Below are positions 7,845 to 18,251 of a DNA stretch of 55,514 nucleotides, piece by piece. Source of the stretch: Synechococcus sp. AG-683-C23 (GTDB taxonomy: Bacteria > Cyanobacteriota > Cyanobacteriia > PCC-6307 > Cyanobiaceae); the NCBI GenBank assembly GCA_003208835.1, contig QCVD01000010.1:1-55514 (forward strand), read 5' to 3'. How positions within the stretch are numbered: position 1 is the stretch's first letter; each line of letters starts with the position of its first letter. The notes beneath the pieces are model-generated. The model searched no databases. It saw nothing but the letters and a program-made list of their open reading frames with translations, and was not told the origin of the DNA. Made by a program: the position numbers and the translations under genes.

Positions 7845-10307
7845 ATGGCTGAGGAGCGCGTTGAACCGATCGCCCTGCATCTAGAGATGCAGCGCTCCTA
7901 TCTGGAATACGCGATGAGTGTGATCGTGGGTCGGGCCTTGCCCGATGCCCGCGACGGTCTCAAGCCGGTGCAGCGTCGAATCTTGTTCGCGATGCAAGAA
8001 CTGGGGTTGACCCCAGACCGGCCGTACCGGAAATGCGCTCGTGTTGTTGGAGATGTTCTCGGGAAATACCACCCCCACGGAGATCAAGCGGTCTACGACG
8101 CGCTCGTACGACTCGTACAAACCTTTGCTAGCCGACATCCACTTTTGGATGGACACGGCAATTTCGGATCGGTTGATGACGATCCGCCAGCAGCGATGCG
8201 TTACACCGAAACGCGTTTAGCCCCGATTGCCCATCAAGCTCTGCTCGAAGAAATCGGTGATGACACCGTCGATTTTGCATCGAACTTCGATGGGTCCCAA
8301 CAAGAACCAACCGTTCTCCCCGCGCAACTCCCCTTTCTTCTCCTCAATGGTTGTTCTGGCATCGCCGTCGGCATGGCCACGAGCATTCCGCCCCACAACT
8401 TGGGTGAGGTTGTGGACGGCCTCATTGCTCTGATTCGACAACCGGGCCTCAGCGACGAGCGTCTTTTACAACTGATTCCTGGGCCCGATTTTCCAACCGG
8501 TGGGGAAGTTCTGCTCAGTTCAGGCCTCCAAGACACCTACTTACACGGCCGCGGCAGTATTCCAATGCGGGGCGTAGCGCATACAGAAGAGGTGCAACTG
8601 GGAAAAGGACGGCACAAACGAAACGCCGTTGTTGTGACCGAACTGCCCTATCAACTGAGCAAAGCGGGTTGGATCGAAAAACTGGCCGAATCGGTCAACG
8701 ACGGAAAAATTGGCGGCATCGCTGACATTCGCGATGAAAGCGATCGAGATGGCATGCGCGTTGTTGTGGAACTTCGCCGCGATGCCGAACCCGACAAGGT
8801 GCTGAAGGACCTGCAGCGCCGCACGGCACTGCAGAGCAACTTTGGCGCAATCATGCTGGCCCTTGTTAACGGTCAGCCCCAACAACTCTCGCTACGGCAA
8901 CTCCTCCAAACCTTTCTCGACTACAGGGAACTCACCCTGATTCGCCGCACGAGCCACGCCCTACGCAAGACAGAAGATCGCCTGGAAGTGGTGGAGGGCC
9001 TAATCACGGCTCTGAACAACCTTCAAGCCGTGATCGCCATGATCCAAGAAGCCCAAGATGCTGGCTCGGCTCGCGCCAGCTTGATGGTGCGATTGGACCT
9101 CAACGAACGCCAGGCTGATGCCGTGTTGGCAATGCCACTCCGACGGTTAACAGGTCTGGAGCAGGAAAGCTTGCGCCAAGAAGTCGACAACCTCCGTGAC
9201 GAGCGAGAGCGATTGAAATTGCTCCTCGAAAACCGAGATCAGTTGCTCGACGCCATGGTTAGTGAACTGAAAACACTGAAAAAACGCTTCTCAACTCCAC
9301 GTCGCACACGACTGGTGGAAGGCGGAGATGCCTTAATCGCAGAACGAGCTGCCAGTCAACGACCCAACACGGAACTGCTCCGCCAGCAAGCCTTAGCGGC
9401 CCTCCCCGGTGATGGTCGATTGCTGATCCAAGCGGACGGACAAGTGAAGATCGTGACGCCACAAGTGCTGGGTCGTCTTCATTTTGGTGATCCCTGTCCG
9501 GTGAGCGACGCCCCATCACCAGCTCGCGTCATTCTTCCCATCGAACCGCCGCCGCGACTACTAGCCATCAGTGCCAACGGTCGTGTCGCCCTCGTGCGTT
9601 GGGAGTTTGCTGGGCAACAACCAGGTGCCTTGGAACGATTCCTTCCCAGCGGGTTGGAAGGTGACCCGATCGTGGCGATCACGCCCCTACCGGTGCAGGA
9701 GAGCAGTGACCTAAGCCTGGGCTTGCTTAGCAGCGATGGGCGTTTCAAACGACTGCCCCTTGCCGATGTCTTGGATCTATCTGGACGCGCCACCAGCGTT
9801 GTGAAACTGAAAGAGGGCGTTCAACTCAAAACAGCGGTGATTTGCCGGGAACACCAAGATCTCCTCTTGGTCAGCGACATCGGACGGATGCTGCGTTTAC
9901 CGATCAATGAAGACGTGCTGCCACTGATGGGACGACTCGCCCAAGGGCCCATGACCATGCGGTTGCTTCCAGGGGAAGATCTCGTTGATGCCCTATGTCC
10001 AACCGAACCGACTGTGCTGTTGGTGAGTGAACAAGGTCACCTAGCGCGCATCGATCTCACATCCATCCGTCCATCACAACGCGGGGATCTCGGTTCGATG
10101 GCGATCCAGCTGACGGGCGACGCCGATCGAATCACAGGGTTAGTAGAAGCCAATGGCCTCATTGGCATGGTGTCAACAGAACAACGTCATGGTCGGATTG
10201 ACCCAACAACAGTTGAAATCACTAACTCTGGTGACGCATTTTCCAATCAAATCGAACTCCACCAAGGCGAAACTATTACCGATTTAATCCCTCAAATCAG
10301 CGATTAG
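7845..10307 (+). CDS. type II DNA topoisomerase subunit A (GyrA/ParC family)
   Basis: An 820-residue subunit that breaks and rejoins DNA in gyrase or topoisomerase IV. The breakage-reunion domain carries the catalytic tyrosine at residue 120 (AAMRYTETR). The region equivalent to the quinolone pocket reads [12 protein letters not shown], with Gln where E. coli GyrA has Ser83. The coiled-coil tower lies around 350-500, and a six-bladed C-terminal domain starts near 520. A clean GyrA box (QRRGGKG) is not visible; the nearest is QRGDLG near residue 743, so DNA-wrapping gyrase activity is uncertain and a ParC-like paralog is possible. The 3' end overlaps purF on the other strand by 11 bases. Confidence 0.93.
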   Translation: MAEERVEPIALHLEMQRSYLEYAMSVIVGRALPDARDGLKPVQRRILFAMQELGLTPDRPYRKCARVVGDVLGKYHPHGDQAVYDALVRLVQTFASRHPLLDGHGNFGSVDDDPPAAMRYTETRLAPIAHQALLEEIGDDTVDFASNFDGSQQEPTVLPAQLPFLLLNGCSGIAVGMATSIPPHNLGEVVDGLIALIRQPGLSDERLLQLIPGPDFPTGGEVLLSSGLQDTYLHGRGSIPMRGVAHTEEVQLGKGRHKRNAVVVTELPYQLSKAGWIEKLAESVNDGKIGGIADIRDESDRDGMRVVVELRRDAEPDKVLKDLQRRTALQSNFGAIMLALVNGQPQQLSLRQLLQTFLDYRELTLIRRTSHALRKTEDRLEVVEGLITALNNLQAVIAMIQEAQDAGSARASLMVRLDLNERQADAVLAMPLRRLTGLEQESLRQEVDNLRDERERLKLLLENRDQLLDAMVSELKTLKKRFSTPRRTRLVEGGDALIAERAASQRPNTELLRQQALAALPGDGRLLIQADGQVKIVTPQVLGRLHFGDPCPVSDAPSPARVILPIEPPPRLLAISANGRVALVRWEFAGQQPGALERFLPSGLEGDPIVAITPLPVQESSDLSLGLLSSDGRFKRLPLADVLDLSGRATSVVKLKEGVQLKTAVICREHQDLLLVSDIGRMLRLPINEDVLPLMGRLAQGPMTMRLLPGEDLVDALCPTEPTVLLVSEQGHLARIDLTSIRPSQRGDLGSMAIQLTGDADRITGLVEANGLIGMVSTEQRHGRIDPTTVEITNSGDAFSNQIELHQGETITDLIPQISD

Positions 10308-11802
10308 TCGATCCAGATGGTTCGAGTGTCAATTTGCTGGACAGCAATTCCTGATCCATCGGAATGGGATAGTTCCCATCGAAACAAGCGCTACAGAAAT
10401 TTCCAGACTCTGCTTTGGCTGCTTCGACCATGCCTTCTTTGCTTAGGTAAGCCAAAGAGTCCACTTTGAGATGGTTCTTGATTTCCTCCAGGGTGAGACG
10501 AGAGGCGATCAATTGATCCTGGGTATCGGTATCAATCCCGTAAAAACATGGGTGGGTCACCGGTGGTGAACTAATCCGCATATGCACCTCTGTTGCCCCC
10601 GCATCCCGCAACGCAACAACGAGTTTTCCACTGGTGGTTCCCCGCACAATCGAGTCATCAATCACTATGATGCGCTTACCAGAAAGCACATCAGGCAGGG
10701 GATTGAGCTTCACGCGAATACCTGCTTCACGCATCGCTTGTGTTGGCTGAATAAAGGTGCGTCCTACATACCGGTTCTTAATCAGACCGTCGGCGTAAGG
10801 AATGCCGCTCTCCTGAGAAAAACCAATCGCAGCAGGAATTCCTGAATCAGGAACCCCAATCACCAAGTCAGCATCAACAGCTGACTCCCTAGCAAGCGTG
10901 CGACCAATGCGCTGCCGATAGCTGTACAACGATTCACCAAAGAAACGACTGTCTGGACGCGCGAAATAAATCATTTCAAACACGCAAAGCCGATTCGGTT
11001 CCTCAATCCAGCGCTTGCGATATGGCTCAGCTGAACCCAGTTCAAAGTGCACTAACTCGCCGGGCTGCACATCATCCACATAGCGGGATCCAATGATCTC
11101 CAAACCACAGGTTTCACTGCTCACAACCCAATGGCCAAGGCTTTGCTCCCCGAGAAAGCCGAACACCAAAGGGCGAATGCCATAGCCATCACGAATCGCA
11201 AACAAACCTGCGGGGGTACCGATCACCAAGCTGAATGCCCCCTGACAAAGCTTGAGCGCAGCTTCGATACCAGAACGCCAATCCAAGCCCCGATTTACGG
11301 CTTGCTGCACCGCAAAGGCGATCAGTTCTGAATCAGTGGTGGAGGTGAATTCAGTTTTTCCGTCATCCACCAGCACACGCAACTCTTTCGCATTCACCAA
11401 ATTGCCGTTGTGGGCGAGGGCAAACGCGCCAAGGCGGGTCATCAACACCACCGGCTGCGCATTGCACACACGACTACTGCCAGTTGTCGAATAACGGTTG
11501 TGACCGATCGACAAATCGCCAGGCATCCGAGCCAAAACGTCCTGATCGAACACCTGGCTCACCAGGCCCATATCTTTGTGCAGGAGCACCTTGTCCTCGT
11601 TGAACACAGCGATACCAGCTGATTCCTGGCCGCGATGCTGCAGGGCATAAAGACCGAAATACGCCAAGTTGGCGACCGGTTGCTCAGCCGCCAAAACGGC
11701 AAAAACACCACAAGCTTCTTCCATCCGATCAGGACGCTCTGCCACGAGCTGCTGCTGCTGCACAGGGCGCCTCATCAGAAATGCATCAGAAGTCTGCATC
11801 AC
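10297..11802 (-). CDS. purF: amidophosphoribosyltransferase PurF
   Basis: The first committed enzyme of purine synthesis, transferring ammonia from glutamine to PRPP. It is 501 residues long. The N-terminal nucleophile is Cys31 (EEACGVFAV), exposed after removal of a propeptide as in Bacillus-type PurF. The glutaminase core has GHNRYSTTG and AHNGNL, and the PRPP loop is [14 protein letters not shown]. Cysteines in HPCFYGID and CSACFDG, with [13 protein letters not shown], match the oxygen-sensitive 4Fe-4S ligands of that class. The ATG at 11802 overlaps the purL stop as ATGA, so purL and purF are translated together. The end runs 11 bases into the convergent gyrA-like gene. Confidence 0.97.
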   Translation of the reverse strand: MMQTSDAFLMRRPVQQQQLVAERPDRMEEACGVFAVLAAEQPVANLAYFGLYALQHRGQESAGIAVFNEDKVLLHKDMGLVSQVFDQDVLARMPGDLSIGHNRYSTTGSSRVCNAQPVVLMTRLGAFALAHNGNLVNAKELRVLVDDGKTEFTSTTDSELIAFAVQQAVNRGLDWRSGIEAALKLCQGAFSLVIGTPAGLFAIRDGYGIRPLVFGFLGEQSLGHWVVSSETCGLEIIGSRYVDDVQPGELVHFELGSAEPYRKRWIEEPNRLCVFEMIYFARPDSRFFGESLYSYRQRIGRTLARESAVDADLVIGVPDSGIPAAIGFSQESGIPYADGLIKNRYVGRTFIQPTQAMREAGIRVKLNPLPDVLSGKRIIVIDDSIVRGTTSGKLVVALRDAGATEVHMRISSPPVTHPCFYGIDTDTQDQLIASRLTLEEIKNHLKVDSLAYLSKEGMVEAAKAESGNFCSACFDGNYPIPMDQELLSSKLTLEPSGSTNR

Positions 11803-14099
11803 GCCAGGCGACGGGGCAGAGCTTCGGCATAAACCTGCTGCAGCTGCTCCACGGGTAAATCAATGGTGTTGCCCGCTCCGAAGGAAAGCTGGAAGTGGCC
11901 ATGAGACGCGACAGCGCCCAGAACCGTTGCTGAAACCTCAGGGTTGGCTGCCAACATCGTTGTCCAACGCGTCAACTGAGCCGCTTTTACAGACACCACC
12001 ACACGGGCGCCACCTTCAGCAAACAACAACCGAGCTGAGCTCATTGTTCCGGGTGAAAGGTTGAGCTCAACCCCAAAACCTGAGGCAATCGAGCATTCGG
12101 CAAGAGCCACAGCTAACCCGCCATCACTGCTGTCGTGAGCTGAGGCAATCAACCCGTCAGCAATGGCCTGGCGAACCAGCAGCTGCACCCGTCGCTCCAA
12201 ATCAAAATCGATCCGAGGAGGACGGCCTGTAATCGTCCCAAGGGTGAGTTGCTGATAACTGCTTCCAGACAATCCAATTCGATCGTCCTGATCTGCGTCG
12301 GGTTTCACACCAAGTAAAACGACCGCATCTCCCGGTTGGCACCAACCGAGTCCAGTCACCTTGGCGATGTCCTCCACCACGCCCACCATCCCAATCACTG
12401 GGGTGGGATGGATCGGCTGAACAGAACCGTCCTCGCGGCGCGTTTCGTTGTACAGCGAGACGTTCCCCCCCGTCACTGGAGTCTGCAAAGCCCTGCAAGC
12501 CTCAGAAATTCCTCGACAGGCCATAGCGAGCTGCCAAAACCCCTTCGGAGTCTCAGGGGACGGGAAATTGAGGTTGTCGGTAATCGCGAGGGGCTCAGCA
12601 CCAACACAGCTCAAATTACGGGCAGCCTCAGCCACAGCAGCCATAGCTCCGCGTTCGGGATCGAGTGCCACCCAACGATTGGGGCAATCGACCGTGGCAG
12701 CAACACCGCGCGTCGTGGTCTGCAACGAACCATCGCCTTGCTGAGGCCGAAGTCGAATCACAGCGGCATCAGCCGCTCCAGACGACACCACAGTGTTAGC
12801 CAACACTTGCTGGTCGTACTGGCGATGGACCCAACGCTTACTGGCAATGGTGGGGTCGTCTAAGAGCCCTAATAAAGCTGCTGCGGGATCTTCTAAAGCT
12901 GGCAACTGATCTTCCGTCCATCGCCAGTGCTCTTGGAGATCCGCTGGAGGCTCTGAAAGCAAAGCGTGCTTCTCAATGGGTGTGTCATCGGCAAGGGCCG
13001 TGGCTGGCACCTCAGCTGCCACCTCTCCGTGATGAAGAACGCGAACGATGGGCTCTTCCAACACCCGTCCCACGACGGCCGCTTGCAAACCCCAGCGACG
13101 AAAGCGTTGCATCAAGGGTTCTTCACGACCAGCTTTCACCACAAACAACATCCGTTCCTGGGATTCAGACAACAGAAATTCGTAAGCGGTCATGCCTGAT
13201 TCACGGGCAGGAACACGATCCAGGTCCAGTTCAACCCCTAAACCACCCTTGGCAGCCATCTCAGAACAACTACACGTCAACCCAGCGGCACCCATATCTT
13301 GGGCAGCCACCACATCACCACTGGCGAAAGCTTCTAAGCAAGCCTCAATCAACCCCTTCTCTAAAAAAGGATCACCCACCTGAACGGCCGGTCGATCATC
13401 AAGCGAATCAGCACTTAATTCAGCGCTGGCAAAACTGGCGCCTCCCATGCCGTCTCGCCCTGTGGTGCTGCCCACATACACCACAGGATTACCCACACCA
13501 ATCGCACCAGATTTGACGATGTCTTTGGTTTCCATCAAACCCAAAGCCATGGCATTCACTAAGGGGTTCCCCGAATAGGAAGGGTCAAAGGCCACTTCTC
13601 CCCCCACGGTGGGAACACCCACGCAATTGCCGTAATGGGCAATGCCGGCCACCACACCCTCCATCAAACCAACGTTGGCGCTGTCATCCAATGGCCCAAA
13701 ACGCAACGCATTCAGCAACGCAATCGGCCTTGCACCCATCGTGAAGATGTCACGAAGAATTCCGCCAACCCCAGTAGCAGCACCCTGAAATGGCTCCACC
13801 GCAGAGGGGTGGTTATGACTTTCAATTTTGAAAGCAAGGCGATGGCCTTCACCAAGATCAACAACGCCTGCGTTCTCCCCCGGACCCACCAAAATGCGTG
13901 GCCCCTCGGTGGGGAACCCACTAAGCAACGGGCGTGAATTCCGATAACAACAATGCTCTGACCACATCACTCCAAACATCCCCAACTCGGCTCGATTGGG
14001 CTCCCGACCAAGGCGACGACAAATTTCATCCCAGTCCGTGGACTTCAAGCCCTCTTGCTTCAGGGCAGCGGAGACGTCATACGAAGAGGAAGACACCAC
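11799..14099 (-). CDS. purL: phosphoribosylformylglycinamidine synthase subunit PurL
   Basis: The ATP-dependent FGAM synthase subunit of purine synthesis, of the small (about 765 residue) type that works with separate PurS and PurQ, not seen in this window. Recognisable parts are the N-terminal [19 protein letters not shown], the ATP/Mg loop [24 protein letters not shown], and two AIR-synthase-like halves (second half with NLNFPSPE and [16 protein letters not shown]). No ATG lies at the expected start. GTG at 14099 or 14096 ([19 protein letters not shown]) fits best, with TTG 14108 also open. It sits between the PRC-barrel gene and purF, which overlaps it as ATGA. Confidence 0.96.
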   Translation of the reverse strand: MVSSSSYDVSAALKQEGLKSTDWDEICRRLGREPNRAELGMFGVMWSEHCCYRNSRPLLSGFPTEGPRILVGPGENAGVVDLGEGHRLAFKIESHNHPSAVEPFQGAATGVGGILRDIFTMGARPIALLNALRFGPLDDSANVGLMEGVVAGIAHYGNCVGVPTVGGEVAFDPSYSGNPLVNAMALGLMETKDIVKSGAIGVGNPVVYVGSTTGRDGMGGASFASAELSADSLDDRPAVQVGDPFLEKGLIEACLEAFASGDVVAAQDMGAAGLTCSCSEMAAKGGLGVELDLDRVPARESGMTAYEFLLSESQERMLFVVKAGREEPLMQRFRRWGLQAAVVGRVLEEPIVRVLHHGEVAAEVPATALADDTPIEKHALLSEPPADLQEHWRWTEDQLPALEDPAAALLGLLDDPTIASKRWVHRQYDQQVLANTVVSSGAADAAVIRLRPQQGDGSLQTTTRGVAATVDCPNRWVALDPERGAMAAVAEAARNLSCVGAEPLAITDNLNFPSPETPKGFWQLAMACRGISEACRALQTPVTGGNVSLYNETRREDGSVQPIHPTPVIGMVGVVEDIAKVTGLGWCQPGDAVVLLGVKPDADQDDRIGLSGSSYQQLTLGTITGRPPRIDFDLERRVQLLVRQAIADGLIASAHDSSDGGLAVALAECSIASGFGVELNLSPGTMSSARLLFAEGGARVVVSVKAAQLTRWTTMLAANPEVSATVLGAVASHGHFQLSFGAGNTIDLPVEQLQQVYAEALPRRLA

Positions 14100-14138
14100 G
14101 GACCGCAAAACTCATGTCCCAGTGTTGCCGACCGACCG

Positions 14139-14882
14139 TCAAACCCAGGGATCTTCATCGCGTTTTACACGACGCTTCGGCGACGCCTCAGACCAAGTGT
14201 CGTCATCCCAAACTTCAGTGCCAGGAGGCTCCTGATCTGATCCATTGGAATCAATTGGTTGCTCAGGCTCATCCCAAGGGGGTTCATCGAGCCAACCCTC
14301 AAGGCGATCTCCAGCACGATCACCCATATCTCGCAATTGATCTCGCCAACGCTGAGTCCGTTGCAAGAGGTCTTGACGAACACTCGCGCGCATCAACGGA
14401 AGGTCATCCAAACTGCGCAGAGCAGTCATCACCTGTCCAGGACGTTGGTCTGTGATTCGATCTGGGACCAATTGCCACCGAGAACTTCCAGGAAGACGCG
14501 GATCACTGCGTGACACCAAGTAATGAGCAATCGTTCCCGTCGTTGGGTCGAACGCGAGATCAGCCAAAAAACCGATTTGCTCTCCCTCTCGATCGACCAA
14601 ATCTGCATTCATCAGGGTTGGCAAACGATCCAAGGTGGCTTGATCTGAAACGGCGGGCTCACCTCGTACAAACACCTGTTGATCGGTGATTCCACAGCAC
14701 TGATCCAATCGCCAAACATCCCTAGACATGCGTAGGGCGGATGGTCGACTCACCCAGCCCAACAAGCGATGCACCGGCGGATGCATCCATGCCATCAATC
14801 CAGGACCATGATCCAAACCAAGCTCACATCGAACCGTGTGATTCAGCAAATCGCTAAGCAACAGCGGATTGGGTAGAACCAC
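14139..14882 (-). CDS. PRC-barrel domain protein
   Basis: A 247-residue protein with two PRC-barrel-like repeats (about residues 8-75 and 90-165, the second with DREGEQIGFLADLAFDPTTGTIAHYLV). An acidic, low-complexity tail follows (DEPPWDEPEQP..., about 195-247). PRC barrels occur in RimM and in the photosynthetic reaction-centre H subunit, but the role here is unknown. The start is GTG 14882, one base after the dnaN stop, so it is almost certainly cotranscribed with dnaN and probably purL. The linkage to dnaN is, from memory, conserved in marine Synechococcus. No membrane segment is evident. Confidence 0.88.
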   Translation of the reverse strand: MVLPNPLLLSDLLNHTVRCELGLDHGPGLMAWMHPPVHRLLGWVSRPSALRMSRDVWRLDQCCGITDQQVFVRGEPAVSDQATLDRLPTLMNADLVDREGEQIGFLADLAFDPTTGTIAHYLVSRSDPRLPGSSRWQLVPDRITDQRPGQVMTALRSLDDLPLMRASVRQDLLQRTQRWRDQLRDMGDRAGDRLEGWLDEPPWDEPEQPIDSNGSDQEPPGTEVWDDDTWSEASPKRRVKRDEDPWV

Positions 14883-14883
14883 C

Positions 14884-16041
14884 TCAGGAACGGATCTGAA
14901 CCGGCATCACGAGATAAGTAAACGCTTCGGCATCGCCTTCTGGCTTCAGGACTGCTGGGGTTGTTGGTGCATTGCAGTGCAGAACAACGCGATCAGATCC
15001 CATCGCCTTTAAGCCGTCCAGGACATAGCGCACATTGAAGGCGATCTGAATGGCATCACCGGTCAAGCTGGCTGGAAGGGATTCGGATCCACTTCCAACA
15101 TCTTGCGCATCAGCACTGATCTGTACGACACCTTCATCAGGCTGACTGCTGAATTTCACAACATTGTTGTGCTGGTCGGCCAAGACAGCAATCCGTTCCA
15201 GTGCAGCGATTAGACCCCGACGGTCTAAAGCCAACGTGCGATTAAACCCATCGGGGATGAGCTGTCCGTAATTGGGATAGGTACCCTCCAGCGTGCGACT
15301 GGTGACCATTTGGTCTGCGGCAAGGAAGACCACTTGTCCGCGATCACAAAACAAGCTCACCGGATCATCGGAGCGCCATCCGGCCATCAACCGCTCAACT
15401 TCCCGCAATGATCGAGCCGGCAAGGTCACCGCAAAACCTTCTGCAGCATCGTCGCTGCTGTTAGCGGAATCTTGCAAAGCATCGTCGACCTGGAGAACCG
15501 CAAGGCGGTGGCCATCCGTGGCGGCTGCCTCGAGCGCCTTGTCATTGAAACGTAAATGCACTCCTGTCAGCAGCTGTTTGGCTTCATCGGAACTGCTGGC
15601 GAACAAGGTTCCTTTCAGTGCTTGAACCAATCCAGCCGGTTGAAGTTTCAACGTCATCCCGCTTTCCACCATGGGCAAGTCGGGATAGTCGTCAGCAGGC
15701 AGACCTCGCATTTGGTAACTGCCACTGAGGCTGGTGAGCTGCACCTGTTCACCCGACTCCTCTGTGGCGAGGGTGATCGGAGAGTCGTTGGCGAGTCGTG
15801 AAACGATTTCGCTCAGTAATCGTGCGGGCAGTGTGATCGCTCCGCTGGTTTCAACACTCGCGGCAAGGGACGTCTGAATTCCCAAATTCAGATCAAAACC
15901 CGTCAAGCTCAGCCGGTTTGTGCCCGCATCAGCGGTGAGCAACACATTGGCGAGCACCGGATGCGTCGGTCGCGTTGCCACGGCTCGACTGACCAGCTGA
16001 AGGGCTGCATTCAGTTCCGATTGGGAACAGACCACTTTCAT
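14884..16041 (-). CDS. dnaN: DNA polymerase III beta sliding clamp
   Basis: The 385-residue beta clamp, which forms a ring on DNA and tethers the polymerase. Three similar domains are visible, beginning MKVVCSQSELNAALQLVSRAV, with VHLRFNDKALEAAATDGHRLAV at the start of the middle domain and the C-terminal YLVMPVQIR that lines the protein-binding pocket. The ATG is at 16041. Upstream is the 400-base non-coding region described as the candidate origin, which fits the common dnaN-oriC association in cyanobacteria. It is followed one base later by the PRC-barrel gene. Confidence 0.98.
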   Translation of the reverse strand: MKVVCSQSELNAALQLVSRAVATRPTHPVLANVLLTADAGTNRLSLTGFDLNLGIQTSLAASVETSGAITLPARLLSEIVSRLANDSPITLATEESGEQVQLTSLSGSYQMRGLPADDYPDLPMVESGMTLKLQPAGLVQALKGTLFASSSDEAKQLLTGVHLRFNDKALEAAATDGHRLAVLQVDDALQDSANSSDDAAEGFAVTLPARSLREVERLMAGWRSDDPVSLFCDRGQVVFLAADQMVTSRTLEGTYPNYGQLIPDGFNRTLALDRRGLIAALERIAVLADQHNNVVKFSSQPDEGVVQISADAQDVGSGSESLPASLTGDAIQIAFNVRYVLDGLKAMGSDRVVLHCNAPTTPAVLKPEGDAEAFTYLVMPVQIRS

Positions 16042-16077
16042 CGTGCTGCGGGCTCGAATGCGCTGGGGGAGTGACCC

Positions 16078-16395
16078 AAGTTTTCACAGCGGTGCTCGAA
16101 GCGCAATGGGGTTGTTTTGTTCATGCCTTTTCGGCTGTTGTTCTTTAAAGAATTTAAAAAAGAAATTAAAAACAGTCGTAGTAGGGCCTGGGGAATTGGG
16201 GAAAACAGGTCGTTTTTAAGGCAGGCACTGATTCTTTTGGCGTCATCTCCTTGGGATAAAAAATTCGCTTGTGTGGGAAAAATTGCCGTTTTCCACTTCT
16301 TCACAGGCGGTGGAAGGTTGGTGTTGTGTCGAGCTGTTGGTTTCGTTGCTGATTTCCACAGCGTGTTGGGTGGGTTTTGATTTGTTTTCCGCAGT
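16078..16395. other. candidate chromosomal replication origin (oriC)
   Basis: A gene-free stretch upstream of dnaN holds four words one mismatch from the cyanobacterial DnaA box TTTTCCACA: TTTCCCACA on minus (16272-16280), TTTTCCACT (16289-16297), ATTTCCACA (16352-16360) and TTTTCCGCA (16385-16393) on plus. A weaker TTTTCACAG lies at 16081. An AT-rich tract at about 16139-16173 (tctttaaagaatttaaaa and following A-rich bases) could be the unwinding element. Position beside dnaN and box clustering support an origin. I could not compute GC skew, which would be the direct test. An open frame across it (16038-16427) looks non-coding. Confidence 0.6.
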
Positions 16396-16424
16396 CGCTT
16401 TATGGGCTGTCTTCGCTGAAAAGT

Positions 16425-16452
16425 CATAAAAAAACCCCTGGATAGGGGTTTT
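16425..16452 (-). terminator. intrinsic terminator of thrC
   Basis: A perfect hairpin AAAACCCCT-ggat-AGGGGTTTT (16431-16452) is followed in the minus-strand direction by seven T residues (A-run at 16428-16434). It starts about 33 bases past the thrC stop, and insulates the candidate origin and dnaN from thrC transcription. Confidence 0.88.
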
Positions 16453-16484
16453 CTGTTGAGGAGGGCGTGATGACTAAGAGCTCA

Positions 16485-17546
16485 TCACGAGAAGCCCATC
16501 ACCTTGGCCACCGTGTCGAGATCTGGATTGAGATCCGTATGGAAAGCTGCGTCGTTGTTATTGATGGCGCAATCAGGGTCTTTAAGGCCATTCCCCGTGA
16601 GGACGCACACCACCGTTGCTCCGGCAGGAACTTCGTCTTTCCGCTTAAGCAGGCCAGCCACAGAGGCTGCACTGGCCGGCTCGCAGAAGATTCCTTCTCC
16701 ACCACCTAAGAGCTTGTAGGCATTGATGATCTCCTCATCCGTGACATCGAGAAAGGCCCCATTACTGGCTTCCCGAACAGCCATCGCCTTGGCGCGATTG
16801 ACGGGGTTACCAATCCGAATGGCGGTGGCGATGGTGTTTGGATCACTCACGGTGGTGTCGTGAACAAGGGGGGCTGACCCGCTGGCTTGGAAGCCCATCA
16901 TTCGAGGCAAGGTGCGGCTGTGACCCGCCTGGTGGTACTCCTGGAAACCCATCCAGTAGGCGGTGATGTTTCCGGCATTTCCCATCGGAATGCAGAGCCA
17001 GTCCGGAGCCTCGCCAAGGGCATCAACAACTTCAAACGCAGCGGTTTTCTGTCCCTGAAGTCGGTAGGGATTCACTGAGTTCACCAAGGTGACTGGGAAC
17101 TGATCGGCCGCCTCACGAACGATGTCGAGGGCACGATCAAAATTGCCTCGGATGGCGAGCACCTCGGCTCCATACACCAGTGCCTGTGCCAGCTTCCCTT
17201 GGGCAACGTACCCATCAGGGATCAACACGAAGGCCCTCATCCCCGCCCGTCGGGCGTAGGCAGCGGCAGCGGCACTGGTATTCCCTGTACTGGCGCAAAT
17301 GACCGCTTCACAGCCAGCCTCTTTGGCTTTGCTGATGGCCATCGTCATTCCGCGATCTTTGAACGATCCGGTGGGGTTGAGGCCGTCGTACTTCACGAAG
17401 ACCCGCACGCCCTTTCCAATGCGCTCGGCAATGGTGGGAACGGGTATTAAGGGTGTTGCCCCTTCATGCAGCGTGATAACTGGAGTTTTGGCGCTGACGG
17501 GAAGCCACTCCCTGTAGGCCTCGATCAAACCAGGCCAGTCCTGCAT
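16485..17546 (-). CDS. thrC: threonine synthase
   Basis: The PLP enzyme converting O-phosphohomoserine to threonine. It is 353 residues long when started at ATG 17546 ([18 protein letters not shown]), which matches the usual cyanobacterial N-terminus. The frame is open upstream to a TTG at 17597 but those residues look non-homologous. The PLP lysine is Lys63 in [10 protein letters not shown], and the phosphate-binding loop is seen in [26 protein letters not shown] and [12 protein letters not shown] close the fold. It is followed by a strong terminator and preceded by the secreted DUF1400 protein on the same strand, about 100 bases away. Confidence 0.97.
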   Translation of the reverse strand: MQDWPGLIEAYREWLPVSAKTPVITLHEGATPLIPVPTIAERIGKGVRVFVKYDGLNPTGSFKDRGMTMAISKAKEAGCEAVICASTGNTSAAAAAYARRAGMRAFVLIPDGYVAQGKLAQALVYGAEVLAIRGNFDRALDIVREAADQFPVTLVNSVNPYRLQGQKTAAFEVVDALGEAPDWLCIPMGNAGNITAYWMGFQEYHQAGHSRTLPRMMGFQASGSAPLVHDTTVSDPNTIATAIRIGNPVNRAKAMAVREASNGAFLDVTDEEIINAYKLLGGGEGIFCEPASAASVAGLLKRKDEVPAGATVVCVLTGNGLKDPDCAINNNDAAFHTDLNPDLDTVAKVMGFS

Positions 17547-17645
17547 CACAGAATTGGCTGTGAAACGCCGACGAAGGTTTTGGAACAAGGACACCAAAGG
17601 TTCGACAGGTGACCTGAAATCTACGAGGCGCTCGTCATTGCGGAT

Positions 17646-18227
17646 TTATGAGTTGGGGTCTTTCAGTCCGTCGAGCGGTGAATCGGAGAAGAATTTCACC
17701 AAGCTGGCAATCGACTCTGTTTTTTCAATCACTGCGAAGAGTGCAGGAAGATTGACGGCCATCACTTGATTTGGGTAAGCCTTGAGGAATCCAACGGCGG
17801 TTAGGCCGTCAGGTTGTTGAAGGCCATTGATGATGCCGGCACGAATGGCCGGAACACTCACCTCCGCTTGTGGTGTGTAAATCGGATAGATGATCCGGGC
17901 GACACGGCGAATGATGGCTTCACCAATCCGGGTGTTGATCAGACGGCTTGTCAGTATCAGAGGTATGGACAATTGCTGATTGAGCAACTTCGACATCTCC
18001 TCAGGATTCTGTTTGGAGATGTGAAGGAGATTGCCCAGAAGTCCGATGGCTTCACCTGTATTGGCCAAATGTTCGAACTCCTTCACGGGGATCGAACGTC
18101 GAAAACCACCACTAACCAGAGCAACGTCCGTTGCTGCAAGGCTTGGGCTTCCGACTGTGAAAAGACTGAGGCTCAGCCCAGTTGACCATGCGAGCAATGT
18201 GCGTCGCAGCGTTTGGGTTGAGGACAT
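17646..18227 (-). CDS. exported stand-alone DUF1400 protein
   Basis: A 193-residue protein with a signal peptide (basic LRRTLLAW, hydrophobic core, cleavage near PSLAA, residue 32). It is followed by a region resembling DUF1400, the helical domain normally found in front of cyanobacterial alpha/beta-hydrolases (SIPVKEFEHLANTGEAIGLLG, LNQQLSIPLILTSRLINTRIGEAII, FLKAYPNQVMAVNLP). No GxSxG nucleophile motif or catalytic domain is present, so it is not expected to be a hydrolase by itself. It ends about 50 bases before the earliest thrC frame start. The ubiB-like gene is 24 bases upstream. Function unknown; assignment to DUF1400 is by resemblance. Confidence 0.75.
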   Translation of the reverse strand: MSSTQTLRRTLLAWSTGLSLSLFTVGSPSLAATDVALVSGGFRRSIPVKEFEHLANTGEAIGLLGNLLHISKQNPEEMSKLLNQQLSIPLILTSRLINTRIGEAIIRRVARIIYPIYTPQAEVSVPAIRAGIINGLQQPDGLTAVGFLKAYPNQVMAVNLPALFAVIEKTESIASLVKFFSDSPLDGLKDPNS

Positions 18228-18251
18228 CCGGACTTAGGAATTGTTTGAAAC

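Noticed and set aside
13996-14455. Plus-strand frames opposite purL and the PRC-barrel gene
   Set aside because: They are antisense shadows of well-supported genes, with no homology-like features.
16038-16427. Open frame of 129 codons across the gap upstream of dnaN
   Set aside because: Its product is low-complexity and unlike any family, and it overlaps the DnaA boxes and AT-rich tract. It looks like chance openness in the candidate origin.
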